Counted from the stretch's first letter, positions 1 through 5,421 are shown. The stretch is DNA of 6,223 nt from Thermoplasmata archaeon (GCA_030630685.1 DAOVMN010000139.1:1-6223), one strand, 5' to 3'. Numbers and translations: made by a program. The notes: generated by a model from the sequence alone, not told the origin.

Positions 1-252
1 AAGAAGATTTTCAATATCTACTTTTTTAACAATGATCAAGTCACACTTGGTACAATACTTACAGGTTTTGTTGAGAGAGAATAAATGCTTTGGTTCAATG
101 TGAATAAGTAAACAATGCTTTCTTATTTTCGTTTTTTCTTCACATTTTGGACAACGAGTAAAGGCCATGTCTTCATAAGGATTTAAGAAAAAATAATGAC
201 GTGCTTGGTTCAATTTCTTTTTCAATTCATCGTTTTCAGATTTGCCAGACAT
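1..252 (-). CDS. Zinc-ribbon protein of unknown function, N-terminal part (runs off left edge)
   Basis: The frame is open from an ATG at 252 to the window edge, giving 84 residues with no stop; the C-terminus lies outside. It begins with a lysine-rich helix (about residues 8-17), then a FFLNPYED stretch and six cysteines: C34 and C37 (CPKC), C47, and C64, C67, C70 (CKYCTKC). This CxxC...CxxCxxC layout suggests a structural zinc-binding fold of the rubredoxin or zinc-ribbon kind. There is no signal peptide or membrane helix, so it should be cytosolic. The start is supported by an AAGGAG ribosome binding site seven bases upstream. The gene is A+T-rich, like most of the window. I have an impression of similar small hypothetical proteins with an LNPYxDxxFTxCPKC pattern in other prokaryotes, but I cannot name a function. 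It is separated by 260 bp from the truncated gene upstream, so it is probably its own unit. Confidence 0.75.
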   Translation of the reverse strand, partial: MSGKSENDELKKKLNQARHYFFLNPYEDMAFTRCPKCEEKTKIRKHCLLIHIEPKHLFSLNKTCKYCTKCDLIIVKKVDIENLL

Positions 253-259
253 CAATAGG

Positions 260-265
260 CTCCTT
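260..265 (-). promoter_or_regulatory. Ribosome binding site of the zinc-ribbon gene
   Basis: AAGGAG on the minus strand ends seven bases before the ATG at 252. It is a good match to the 3' end of 16S rRNA, and it fixes the start of the partial gene and argues for a leadered transcript. Confidence 0.7.
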
Positions 266-283
266 ATCCGTTATCTGGAGAAG

Positions 284-343
284 TTAGCATTCTCTCAATC
301 TTTTTATGAACCGTAAATTGCTTTCTTGAATGTTAATCACCTC
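284..343 (-). other. Possible 15-codon leader ORF with ATT start, or relic of a gene start
   Basis: The minus strand reads GAGGTGAT (343-336), a near-perfect Shine-Dalgarno match, then TAAC and ATT (331-329). From the ATT a frame of 15 codons runs to a TAA at 286-284 and would read (M)QESNLRFIKRLREC. GAGGTGATTAACATG would be a textbook archaeal start, so the ATT may be a rare start codon, or an ATG lost by one substitution. The stop lies 31 bases before the ATG of the zinc-ribbon gene, so a regulatory leader peptide is conceivable. A decayed gene start or chance is equally possible. There is no evidence of translation. Confidence 0.25.
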
Positions 344-363
344 GATTTCACTTAACGGTCACG

Positions 364-373
364 CTTATATTTG
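364..373 (-). promoter_or_regulatory. Candidate archaeal TATA box for the zinc-ribbon gene
   Basis: The minus strand reads CAAATATAAG, with an AAATATA core at 366-372. An archaeal transcript starting about 25 bp downstream would begin near 340-346, just ahead of the GAGGTGAT element, and give a leader of roughly 90 nt before the ATG at 252. The core match is fair, but no other promoter evidence is visible. Confidence 0.35.
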
Positions 374-512
374 AAGTCCCGTCCCGGGATTTGGGTCGAA
401 GCGCAAGCGAAGCCAGATATACCATGTTATACGCACCCCGAAGGGAGCGGAGAGTCGTGCAAATAGATATTATCTGTTGTTAATGCTTTCCGCTCAGCAC
501 CCAAGAGAATAT

Positions 513-1034
513 TCATTTCCCTTCAGGGTTATTAGAGTTCCCATGCTCATTCGTATTAACATCTAATCTTCTCCCCCTTCGGTTGACAAACTGTGAGAAC
601 AATTTTACTGTAATATGAATGCCTTTCTCTCTTAATTCTCTTATTTTCCGTGTAAATGTGCACAGATCTGTAAGAACTCCTCCATACTTGCCTCTTACTG
701 AAATTATTTCCACAGCATAGATTTTGTACATTAATGCTATACCTGCAAGGCCAGCACTAATTACCGAAACCTTTAGAATATTTATTTCAGAAATCTCCTC
801 AAGAGGTATTAAATCGACTTTGCGCTTTCTTTTAATTTTTAGGTTATTATTTGTTAAAATCAGGATGGAACTTTTTGCTATTGCATATGAAACAATTGCA
901 CTAATAATATTAAATATGATAAGTGCTATCGGTAAAAATCTGACTCTGCTTTTTTCTGGAGCAAAGGATATTATGATTATAATAATTAATCCCCAAAATA
1001 AATTTGAGAGAAGGATAGGTATATAATTAATTTT
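513..1034 (-). pseudogene. Two-helix membrane protein with probable PH-like (bPH) domain, 5'-truncated by the IS66 element
   Basis: On the minus strand the frame is open from the base next to the insertion sequence (1034) to the TGA at 515-513, giving 173 residues. There is no ATG before codon 102 (base 731), and the frame hits a stop 14 bases inside the IS. It encodes two hydrophobic helices (about residues 5-25 and 34-54), then a segment beginning ILTNNNLKIKRKRK and IPLEEISEI that resembles the first strands of bacterial PH-like domains. An amphipathic helix (TRKIRELREKGI) and a basic, Asn-rich tail follow. The domain call is inference from pattern. An ATG abuts the far side of the insertion (2720-2718) and would be in frame if the IS were removed exactly. 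The gene would have followed the two-helix gene ending at 2743 in one operon. It is probably non-functional unless expressed from within the IS. Confidence 0.6.
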
Positions 1035-1050
1035 GTATTTGTTTAGCTAA
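1035..1050 (+). repeat. Left terminal inverted repeat of the IS66 element
   Basis: GTATTTGTTTAGCTAA matches the right end read on the opposite strand at 14 of 16 positions, the first 12 of them without a break. It contains the TAA stop of the transposase (1045-1043). Confidence 0.85.
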
Positions 1051-2428
1051 GGCATAACTCTTTTCTGAGGATATCTTCCAATTCTTCAAAAATATTTTTT
1101 CCCTGCAGTCTCCAAGAGGCCAGCAGAGATGCAATGTACTGGTAATTTTCTGCACCGTTCTCTGACCTGAAACAGCCAATTATCTTTCGAATTATCACAT
1201 GTTCGCGTATCGCCTGTTCACCAAGGTTATTGGTAGGTTCCATTCCCGGATATAAAAGGCACGTATACCATTTACCAAGGCCATTGCTGATATAGGTCAA
1301 CGGCTTTTGAATGTCCTCGTATTTGCTGTATTTTTCAACGAGATCTTTCATTTCATTGTCAAATATTACTTTCTGCCGTGCCCTATAACTGATTGAGGGA
1401 TTGGTATCCAAGAATGCCTTCATTTTCTTGAAGCACTCATGGGTGTCTTTCGACAATTGCTTTCCACAATCGGAGACTTTCTTGAATGCCTTTACTTCTC
1501 TCAATAGGTGCGACCAACATCGTTGAACTACAGGATATTTCCAATATACCTTCCAACCATCAACAATAATGGGTTTGTTCCAATCCGGTCCAAGTATCTC
1601 TTCGACCACCTTACCACCACGGGAATTCCGTATCACGACCAAAACGTCATCGTCTGAAGACCTGAATATCCAGAGCCACCAGTTCTCTCCATTGACTTTT
1701 ATTCCCGTCTCATCAATATACACCCACGATGCATTTCGGATTTTCTCAAGTTGTTTGGCATATCCAATTTTGCAAACATTACCCACCCTCAATAAAACAT
1801 CATGAATTCCTTTCACACTAATCTCAAAATCGTTGGAATATTTCATGAAATCCTGTATCTTTCGCAATACCCCTCTAAGATGGAATTTCAACATAGTGAT
1901 ATAGACGAGAAGATATATACCAAAGTCACCTTTTTGTGGACAGTCTCTATGTTTGGAAACGAACTCGTGTCCACAATCCAGACACCTGACTTTATGTCTA
2001 TTGAATTGAGTCACCTTGATTTTCTGCGGTGGTGGCAAATCCTCAATTATTGATTTCATGGTCTGATCCATAGGTTCGATATTCGGACTTCCACACCTTT
2101 CACATTTATCCGCAATTACATCTTTGGTTTCAGTTGGTATGGGTGTTGGACGTGTAGCTCCTCTGTGTCCCTTTGGAGCGCCTCGTTTCTTGGGACCTGA
2201 ATCACCTTCTGTTTTCTTTTCCTCCTTAGCTTTCCTCAGTTTCCTTGCGGAAGGAGGCGTGTGTGGATTCTCATAGAATAGAAGTCTGCCCCTGAGCCCT
2301 TGGTTCTCTTTTTCAAGAAAGCGATTTCTTTGTTGGGCTTTCTCCATCATAGCAAGAGCAGAGTCTCTCTCCGCTGTGATCCGAAGGATGGTCTCTTCAA
2401 GTTCCTGAATATACATAGAGGCATTCAT
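1043..2428 (-). CDS. IS66-family transposase (DDE type)
   Basis: This 461-residue transposase catalyses excision and insertion of the surrounding element by DDE chemistry. Residues 7-50 form an N-terminal coiled coil of the kind seen in IS66 proteins. Residues 57-95 are a basic linker (TPPSARKLRK, KKRGAPKGHRG). A zinc-finger module follows with CxxC pairs C109/C112 and C149/C152. The catalytic core shows D239 (YIDETG), D290 (IIVDGW), the QRCWSHLLRE block at 302-311, and E404 in the hallmark TNNLGEQAIR. Length and motif order fit the family, and no frameshift is visible. The ATG at 2428 overlaps the stop of the DUF2080-like gene (ATGA), with GGTGGTG eight bases upstream, so translation is probably coupled. 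The stop lies within the left terminal repeat. Confidence 0.95.
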   Translation of the reverse strand: MNASMYIQELEETILRITAERDSALAMMEKAQQRNRFLEKENQGLRGRLLFYENPHTPPSARKLRKAKEEKKTEGDSGPKKRGAPKGHRGATRPTPIPTETKDVIADKCERCGSPNIEPMDQTMKSIIEDLPPPQKIKVTQFNRHKVRCLDCGHEFVSKHRDCPQKGDFGIYLLVYITMLKFHLRGVLRKIQDFMKYSNDFEISVKGIHDVLLRVGNVCKIGYAKQLEKIRNASWVYIDETGIKVNGENWWLWIFRSSDDDVLVVIRNSRGGKVVEEILGPDWNKPIIVDGWKVYWKYPVVQRCWSHLLREVKAFKKVSDCGKQLSKDTHECFKKMKAFLDTNPSISYRARQKVIFDNEMKDLVEKYSKYEDIQKPLTYISNGLGKWYTCLLYPGMEPTNNLGEQAIREHVIIRKIIGCFRSENGAENYQYIASLLASWRLQGKNIFEELEDILRKELCLS

Positions 2429-2583
2429 TCTTTACACACCACCACATAAACTATCTTGCCAAGATGTTTCTTTGGGCAATCAATTTTGGCTCCTGTGCCA
2501 AATTTTGTGACCGTTTTCTGAAAGAAGCCTACTACCTCATCGGTGAGGATTAGTTTGCCTTTATTGAGTTGTATTTTTCGCAT
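2425..2583 (-). CDS. DUF2080-like transposon-encoded small protein
   Basis: This is a 52-residue protein starting MRKIQLNKGK. Its second half, GFFQKTVTKFGTGAKIDCPKKHLGKIVYVVV, resembles the DUF2080 family of archaeal transposase-associated proteins. It also has the VTKxGxxxxIxxPKxxxGKxVxVxV layout of AbrB/MazE-like DNA-binding proteins. Its exact role is not established; regulation of the element or binding to its DNA is a reasonable inference. The frame is open upstream to an ATG at 2682, but those 33 residues look non-genic and would span the promoter. I therefore chose the ATG at 2583, which matches family length and lies about 25 bp from a strong TATA box, as for a leaderless mRNA. Its TGA overlaps the transposase ATG by four bases. 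Confidence 0.75.
   Translation of the reverse strand: MRKIQLNKGKLILTDEVVGFFQKTVTKFGTGAKIDCPKKHLGKIVYVVVCKE
2437..2443 (-). promoter_or_regulatory. Ribosome binding site of the transposase
   Basis: GGTGGTG lies on the minus strand eight bases before the ATG at 2428, inside the last codons of the DUF2080-like gene. It supports internal initiation together with ATGA coupling. Confidence 0.5.
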
Positions 2584-2591
2584 GCGCCAAC

Positions 2592-2614
2592 ATATATATC
2601 CATATATATAGACC
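2592..2614 (-). promoter_or_regulatory. TATA-box promoter of the IS66 element
   Basis: The minus strand has TCTATATATATGGATATATATG upstream of the DUF2080-like start. The distal TATATATA (about 2604-2611) lies 21-28 bases from the ATG at 2583, the archaeal TATA-to-start distance, and no Shine-Dalgarno sequence intervenes. This predicts a leaderless transcript covering both IS genes. The two ATATATAT blocks, two bases apart, form a symmetrical site that a dimeric repressor could also occupy. Confidence 0.6.
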
Positions 2615-2648
2615 CTTCGGTTAGATGTCGAACTATCTGGAGAAAAAT

Positions 2649-2682
2649 ATGGTTTTATCGAACTTGATTGGAAGAAAACCAT
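2649..2682. repeat. Subterminal inverted repeat inside the right end of the IS
   Basis: ATGGTTTT (2649-2656) and AAAACCAT (2675-2682) are perfect 8-bp inverted arms with an 18-bp spacer, 35 bp inside the right terminus and upstream of the IS promoter. A direct repeat TCGAACT (2628-2634 and 2658-2664) recurs at exactly 30 bp. These could be transposase or regulator binding sites; that role is inference. Confidence 0.45.
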
Positions 2683-2701
2683 CTCCCGTGCTAATAACTA
2701 A

Positions 2702-2717
2702 CTACCTAAACAAATAC
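2702..2717 (-). repeat. Right terminal inverted repeat of the IS66 element
   Basis: Read on the minus strand from 2717, the sequence is GTATTTGTTTAGGTAG, matching the left end at 14 of 16 positions. The base before it (2718) does not pair with the left flank, which places the boundary here. Confidence 0.85.
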
Positions 2718-2720
2718 CAT
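2718..2720 (-). other. Orphan ATG abutting the IS, possible start codon of the interrupted gene
   Basis: The three bases outside the right terminal repeat read ATG on the minus strand, 22 bases after the stop of the upstream gene. Joined directly to base 1034 they give MKINYIPILLSNLFWGL, in frame with the truncated membrane protein. No clear ribosome binding site precedes it. If one copy of an 8-bp target duplication is removed instead, the frame is lost, so the start assignment is uncertain. Confidence 0.4.
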
Positions 2721-2742
2721 ATTTTCTTTGGCAGATAGAACC

Positions 2743-3396
2743 TTATTGATTAACGGATGAAGAAATCAATCCTTTTTTCAATGGTAGAAGTTGCTGATCC
2801 AATAATTCAGTTAATTGAAAGAGAAATTCACTATTCTTTGAGGTCCATCTAACAATCTCAACAGAATATTCCTGTTGTTTCCCTTTCCGTTCAAATTGAT
2901 AGGCAAGAAGTATAGTGATATTCTTTGCAGGTATGTGAAAACGTTCTATTGTAATAGAGCTTAATCCTTCAGAAATGAGTAACGGATAATTAATCCTATC
3001 AGCAAATTTTACAGATTTTCCTTCATATTCGAGTTCATGAGCTTCCTCCATTTTATTCAAAGTATTTTGGATTATTGGAGCAACAGACAATTCAAGATAT
3101 CTTTGAAAATCCTTCCCTTGCAATCGAGAGGTGCTAACTTTATAATCACGTTTCAAAACATAGTAGGCTTTCCGTATGGGTTCCGTTATACTTATACCAG
3201 GAAATGTAAGGATCGCAAAGAGAAGTAAAAGAATCGTAGCGAAATTGTTGCCGTAAAGAAATGCTTGGATGGAGCCCCACACTATAATTAGTAACAAAAG
3301 ATAAGGTGTGTATCCCATACTGGTAAAAAGCAATCCTTGCATTTTCCATGTGTTTGACTTTGAAGCCGACAATTCCGTGGGAAATTTTCTTAGCAT
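2743..3396 (-). CDS. Two-helix membrane protein of unknown function
   Basis: I do not recognise this 217-residue protein. After a short polar N-terminus (1-28), two hydrophobic helices (about 29-47 and 52-69) form a hairpin in the membrane. A soluble region of about 145 residues follows, rich in Lys, Glu and Gln, containing an amphipathic helix near 97-123 (APIIQNTLNKMEEAHELEYE). The positive charge after helix 2 (EPIRKAYYVLKRDYK) suggests that this domain is cytoplasmic. The ATG shares its first base with the ligase TAA (TAATG), and GGTGAT lies five bases upstream, so it is very probably co-translated with the ligase. Base composition is clearly A+T-richer than the ligase. The truncated gene beyond the IS also begins with two helices, so the pair may once have worked together. 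Confidence 0.8.
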   Translation of the reverse strand: MLRKFPTELSASKSNTWKMQGLLFTSMGYTPYLLLLIIVWGSIQAFLYGNNFATILLLLFAILTFPGISITEPIRKAYYVLKRDYKVSTSRLQGKDFQRYLELSVAPIIQNTLNKMEEAHELEYEGKSVKFADRINYPLLISEGLSSITIERFHIPAKNITILLAYQFERKGKQQEYSVEIVRWTSKNSEFLFQLTELLDQQLLPLKKGLISSSVNQ

Positions 3397-5303
3397 TAGT
3401 TATCACCATGATATTTCTCCCACCCTTCCCCTTCATTCCCACCCTTCCCCTGAAGCCTGTACATCTCCACCAACTCCCCACTGCTCGTGGAATCCTCCGG
3501 TGCCTTGTCCTCCCGAATTCGTCCAGGGAATCTCGGGAACCGAACAGCTATCCCGGTACCATCCTTCAGGACACCCCAGGCACAGGTGTGCACCGGGCTG
3601 AGGGTGATCTCCGCAGCCAGCACCTCGAAGACCTTTTCCGGCTCGAACCACACATCCGCCTTTATCTCGCTCTTCAGCCTAGGGGAGGATTTTTCTCTTG
3701 CATTGAACATGGAATTCATCTGGTCCAGAAAAGCGTCATCGAACCCGCTGCCGAGCTTGCAAACGGTCTCGAACATGTCTTTTTCAGGGTTGTAGGCTGC
3801 CATGAGGAGTGCTCCGAATGCCCCTGCCCGCCTTCCTCTGCCGTAGAACCCCCCAACTACAGTCAGGTCGAGGGTGTCCGCCAGTTCCGAGCGGTAATCC
3901 CGCTTGAACTTGATCCAGAGCCATCCCCTCGCACCGGCACGGTAGATCGAAAAAGGGGTGATAGACTTGGCTAAAAGCCCTTCGCATCCGGAATCCAGAG
4001 CCTCGAGGAAGAACCTTTCCACTTCTTTTGGGTCGGAAAGTGTCTTCATGCTGGAAAGACGCACCTTCCCGGTTGCCTTTATGTTTTCTTCGAGTATTTG
4101 CCTCCGTTCCGGGAATGGCAGATGGATCAGGTTCTTTCCATTGAGGTAGAGGATATCGAAGAGAAAGAGCACCACTGGGAACTCCTCGACCGCCTCCTCA
4201 AGGCCGTACTTCCTTCCCCTTCGCCGGGAAACCATCTGGAATGGAAGCATCTCACCGGTGTTGATGTCCACAGGCACACATTCCCCCTCCACGATCATCT
4301 CATTCTCTCCCCTGATCTCCTGGAGAGCCTCGACCACATCCGGGAACTGTGAGGTGGCATCCTCCTGCTGTCGTGTGAAGAGCCTGATATTTTCCCTATC
4401 TATATGTGCCTGTATCCGGATCCCGTCGTATTTGTACTCGAAGGCTGCTTCTCCTCCCATCTTCTCAAGGATTGCTTCAGGGGTGGAAAGACGCTCTGCA
4501 AGCATCGCCCTTACAGGGATCCCGGGCTCCATTCCCACTTCCTTTATCCCGTCGAGCCCTTTTGTGACCATTACCTCTGCAATGTACCCGATATCGGGAT
4601 GGATGTTGTAGGCCCCCTCGATAACCTCGCGAATATCTTTTTTCTCTGAAACGGTGATCTCTACCTCGCCTTTTTCTTCAAGTTGCTCCCCTGCTTCTTC
4701 GCCTTTTTGTCCCTCCCCCATCTTTCCCTCTCCCTCCCTGCCTCCATTTTTTCTGAGGCCCTGAAGATAATGGACCGTAAGGGCATCGATAACCGTCATG
4801 TCCGCTACACCTAACCTGAGTTTTCCAATCACTGTCCGCACGATGTAGCGGCCATCCAAGGGCTGGGCGTCGTGCAGGAGTTCGGCAAGAAATTTCATGC
4901 GGATGTCCTGGGTACCTTTCCCCGAGGTTTGGGCGAGCTTGAGGAAGGTGGAGTACACCCTTTCCACGGTGAGGGGAGTGGCGAAAAGGGAGCGCTGCCT
5001 CTTCTTCCGCAGGAGTTCCTCGGCGGCATCCCCCGGGTCGCCCTTTTTGTGCCATATCTCCATCACCTCTTTTTCCCCGAATCCTGTGGTGAACGAAAGG
5101 GCCTTGATGACCAGCTTCTCTGCAATCCCGAACTCAATCCCCCTGTAGTCCGGGGCAAGCTTCCCAAGGGTCAAATATGTGATCTTCCCAAGGAGTCCGG
5201 GGGGAACGGTTCTGATGAGCCTTACCAGTATGTCCGTCATCTCGAGGCGGCTCGATGTGGCTTCCAGTTCATTGTAGAAATCGGCAAGTTGGGAATAATC
5301 CAT
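3396..5303 (-). CDS. lig: ATP-dependent DNA ligase, archaeal type
   Basis: It seals nicks in DNA using ATP, through a lysyl-AMP intermediate, in replication and repair. With the ATG at 5303 it has 635 residues; the numbers here use that start. The N-terminal DNA-binding domain spans about 1-185. The adenylation domain starts with motif I, EYKYDGIRIQ (catalytic K291), then FLFD (D383), CEGLLAKS (E441, K446) and WLWIKFK (K465, K467). The OB domain ends with VRFPRFPGRIREDK, motif VI. All catalytic motifs are intact. The frame extends 15 codons upstream to 5348, but the TATA box would then lie inside the gene. A Gly/Glu/Lys-rich stretch (about 186-213) enlarges the linker, and a Gly-rich tail ends the protein. 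The gene is G+C-richer than its neighbours. Its stop overlaps the next gene. Confidence 0.95.
   Translation of the reverse strand: MDYSQLADFYNELEATSSRLEMTDILVRLIRTVPPGLLGKITYLTLGKLAPDYRGIEFGIAEKLVIKALSFTTGFGEKEVMEIWHKKGDPGDAAEELLRKKRQRSLFATPLTVERVYSTFLKLAQTSGKGTQDIRMKFLAELLHDAQPLDGRYIVRTVIGKLRLGVADMTVIDALTVHYLQGLRKNGGREGEGKMGEGQKGEEAGEQLEEKGEVEITVSEKKDIREVIEGAYNIHPDIGYIAEVMVTKGLDGIKEVGMEPGIPVRAMLAERLSTPEAILEKMGGEAAFEYKYDGIRIQAHIDRENIRLFTRQQEDATSQFPDVVEALQEIRGENEMIVEGECVPVDINTGEMLPFQMVSRRRGRKYGLEEAVEEFPVVLFLFDILYLNGKNLIHLPFPERRQILEENIKATGKVRLSSMKTLSDPKEVERFFLEALDSGCEGLLAKSITPFSIYRAGARGWLWIKFKRDYRSELADTLDLTVVGGFYGRGRRAGAFGALLMAAYNPEKDMFETVCKLGSGFDDAFLDQMNSMFNAREKSSPRLKSEIKADVWFEPEKVFEVLAAEITLSPVHTCAWGVLKDGTGIAVRFPRFPGRIREDKAPEDSTSSGELVEMYRLQGKGGNEGEGWEKYHGDN
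3402..3407 (-). promoter_or_regulatory. Ribosome binding site of the two-helix membrane gene
   Basis: GGTGAT lies on the minus strand five bases before the ATG at 3396, inside the last codons of the ligase. It confirms the TAATG-overlapping start. Confidence 0.6.
3419..3451 (-). repeat. Short tandem repeat in the 3' end of the ligase
   Basis: CCCACCCTTCCCCT occurs at 3419-3432 and again at 3438-3451 on the plus strand, a perfect 14-bp direct repeat with a 19-bp period. Because 19 is not a multiple of three, the copies are read in different frames. They encode part of the ligase's Gly-rich C-terminal tail after motif VI. Confidence 0.7.
4665..4748 (-). other. Low-complexity Gly/Glu/Lys-rich insertion in the ligase linker
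   Basis: This encodes about 28 residues (NGGREGEGKM, GEGQKGEEAG, EQLEEKGE) between the DNA-binding domain and the conserved AYNIHPDIGYIAE segment before motif I. In typical archaeal ligases these join over a much shorter stretch. The coding strand is purine-rich with GAG/GGG/GAA repeats, which suggests growth by slippage. It is probably a flexible linker. Confidence 0.6.
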
Positions 5304-5324
5304 GGGCAGGCATGGGAGGGGAGG

Positions 5325-5332
5325 TAAATAAA
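5325..5332 (-). promoter_or_regulatory. TATA box of the ligase operon
   Basis: TTTATTTA on the minus strand lies 22-29 bases before the ATG at 5303, the spacing expected if transcription starts at or next to the start codon. No Shine-Dalgarno sequence lies between (the leader is C-rich), consistent with a leaderless archaeal mRNA. This decides the ligase start. Confidence 0.55.
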
Positions 5333-5362
5333 GTTGATGCTGATGCATTATTAAATCATGCT

Positions 5363-5408
5363 GGAAAAATTGGTCAGAAAAAGGGGGTCAGGAGATTTTC
5401 CAAAAATC
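5363..5408 (-). terminator. T-rich terminator candidate between the PKD gene and the ligase
   Basis: On the minus strand a weak hairpin (GATTTT-TGG-AAAATC, 5408-5394) is followed by CCCCCTTTTTC and then AATTTTTCC. Two T5 runs lie just upstream of the ligase promoter. Archaeal termination depends mainly on U-tracts, so this could insulate the ligase from the PKD gene. Confidence 0.4.
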
Positions 5409-5421
5409 ACCATTGTTTGTT

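Larger units (their letters stand above)
253..512. other. Intergenic region with G+C-rich, structured core
   Basis: This 260-bp gap lies between the zinc-ribbon start and the stop of the truncated membrane gene. The part from about 375 to 470 is G+C-richer than its flanks. It contains TCCCG-TCC-CGGGA (a 5-bp stem), the mirror repeat GAAGCG-CAA-GCGAAG, a near-palindrome TATACCATGTTATA, a CCC-TTCG-GGG hairpin on the minus strand (a C(UUCG)G tetraloop), and AGATA-T-TATCT. I found no tRNA, since there is no T-loop or acceptor pairing, and no convincing ORF. It may hold a 3' end or terminator of the upstream transcript, a small RNA, or a dispersed repeat. Confidence 0.5.
1035..2717 (-). mobile_element. 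Complete IS66-family insertion sequence, 1683 bp
   Basis: The element is bounded by inverted repeats starting GTATTTGTTTAG at both ends. It contains a DUF2080-like small gene and an IS66 transposase, both read on the minus strand. The accessory genes tnpA and tnpB of classical bacterial IS66 elements are absent, as in the ISBst12-like subgroup. The layout is very compact: the transposase stop codon lies inside the left inverted repeat. Frames and catalytic residues are intact, so it may still be active. Flanking octamers, read on the minus strand, are AAAATATG and AAAATTAA. They share 5 of 8 bases, so the 8-bp target duplication usual for IS66 is not clearly present. It interrupts an operon downstream of the ligase. 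Confidence 0.85.

Noticed and set aside
361..470. tRNA or group II intron fragment in the G+C-rich left block
   Set aside because: There is no TTCGAA-type T-arm with pairing acceptor ends, and the stem next to GAGAGTCGTGC does not match a domain V fold.
724..1026. Plus-strand open frame of 100 codons rich in Ile
   Set aside because: It is antisense to the truncated membrane gene. The hydrophobic, Ile-rich sequence mirrors the A+T-rich helices on the minus strand, and there is no ribosome site.
2592..2611. Alternating A/T tract as a microsatellite or replication origin element
   Set aside because: It is only about 20 bp, interrupted once, and its position relative to the DUF2080-like start is well explained as a TATA box.
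2584..2682. N-terminal extension of the DUF2080-like gene to an upstream ATG at 2682
   Set aside because: The added 33 residues have no family resemblance, cover the TATA box and the inverted repeat, and the shorter form fits the usual family length.
3348..5327. Several plus-strand and second-frame ORFs of 60-208 codons across the ligase
   Set aside because: They are shadows of the G+C-rich ligase gene; their sequences are low in plausible motifs, while the ligase frame holds all catalytic motifs.
5304..5348. Ligase start at the upstream ATG (5348)
   Set aside because: The TATA box at 5325-5332 would lie inside the gene, and the extra residues (MHQHQLYLPPLPCLP) do not look like a ligase N-terminus, whereas MDYSQLADFYNELEATSSR does.
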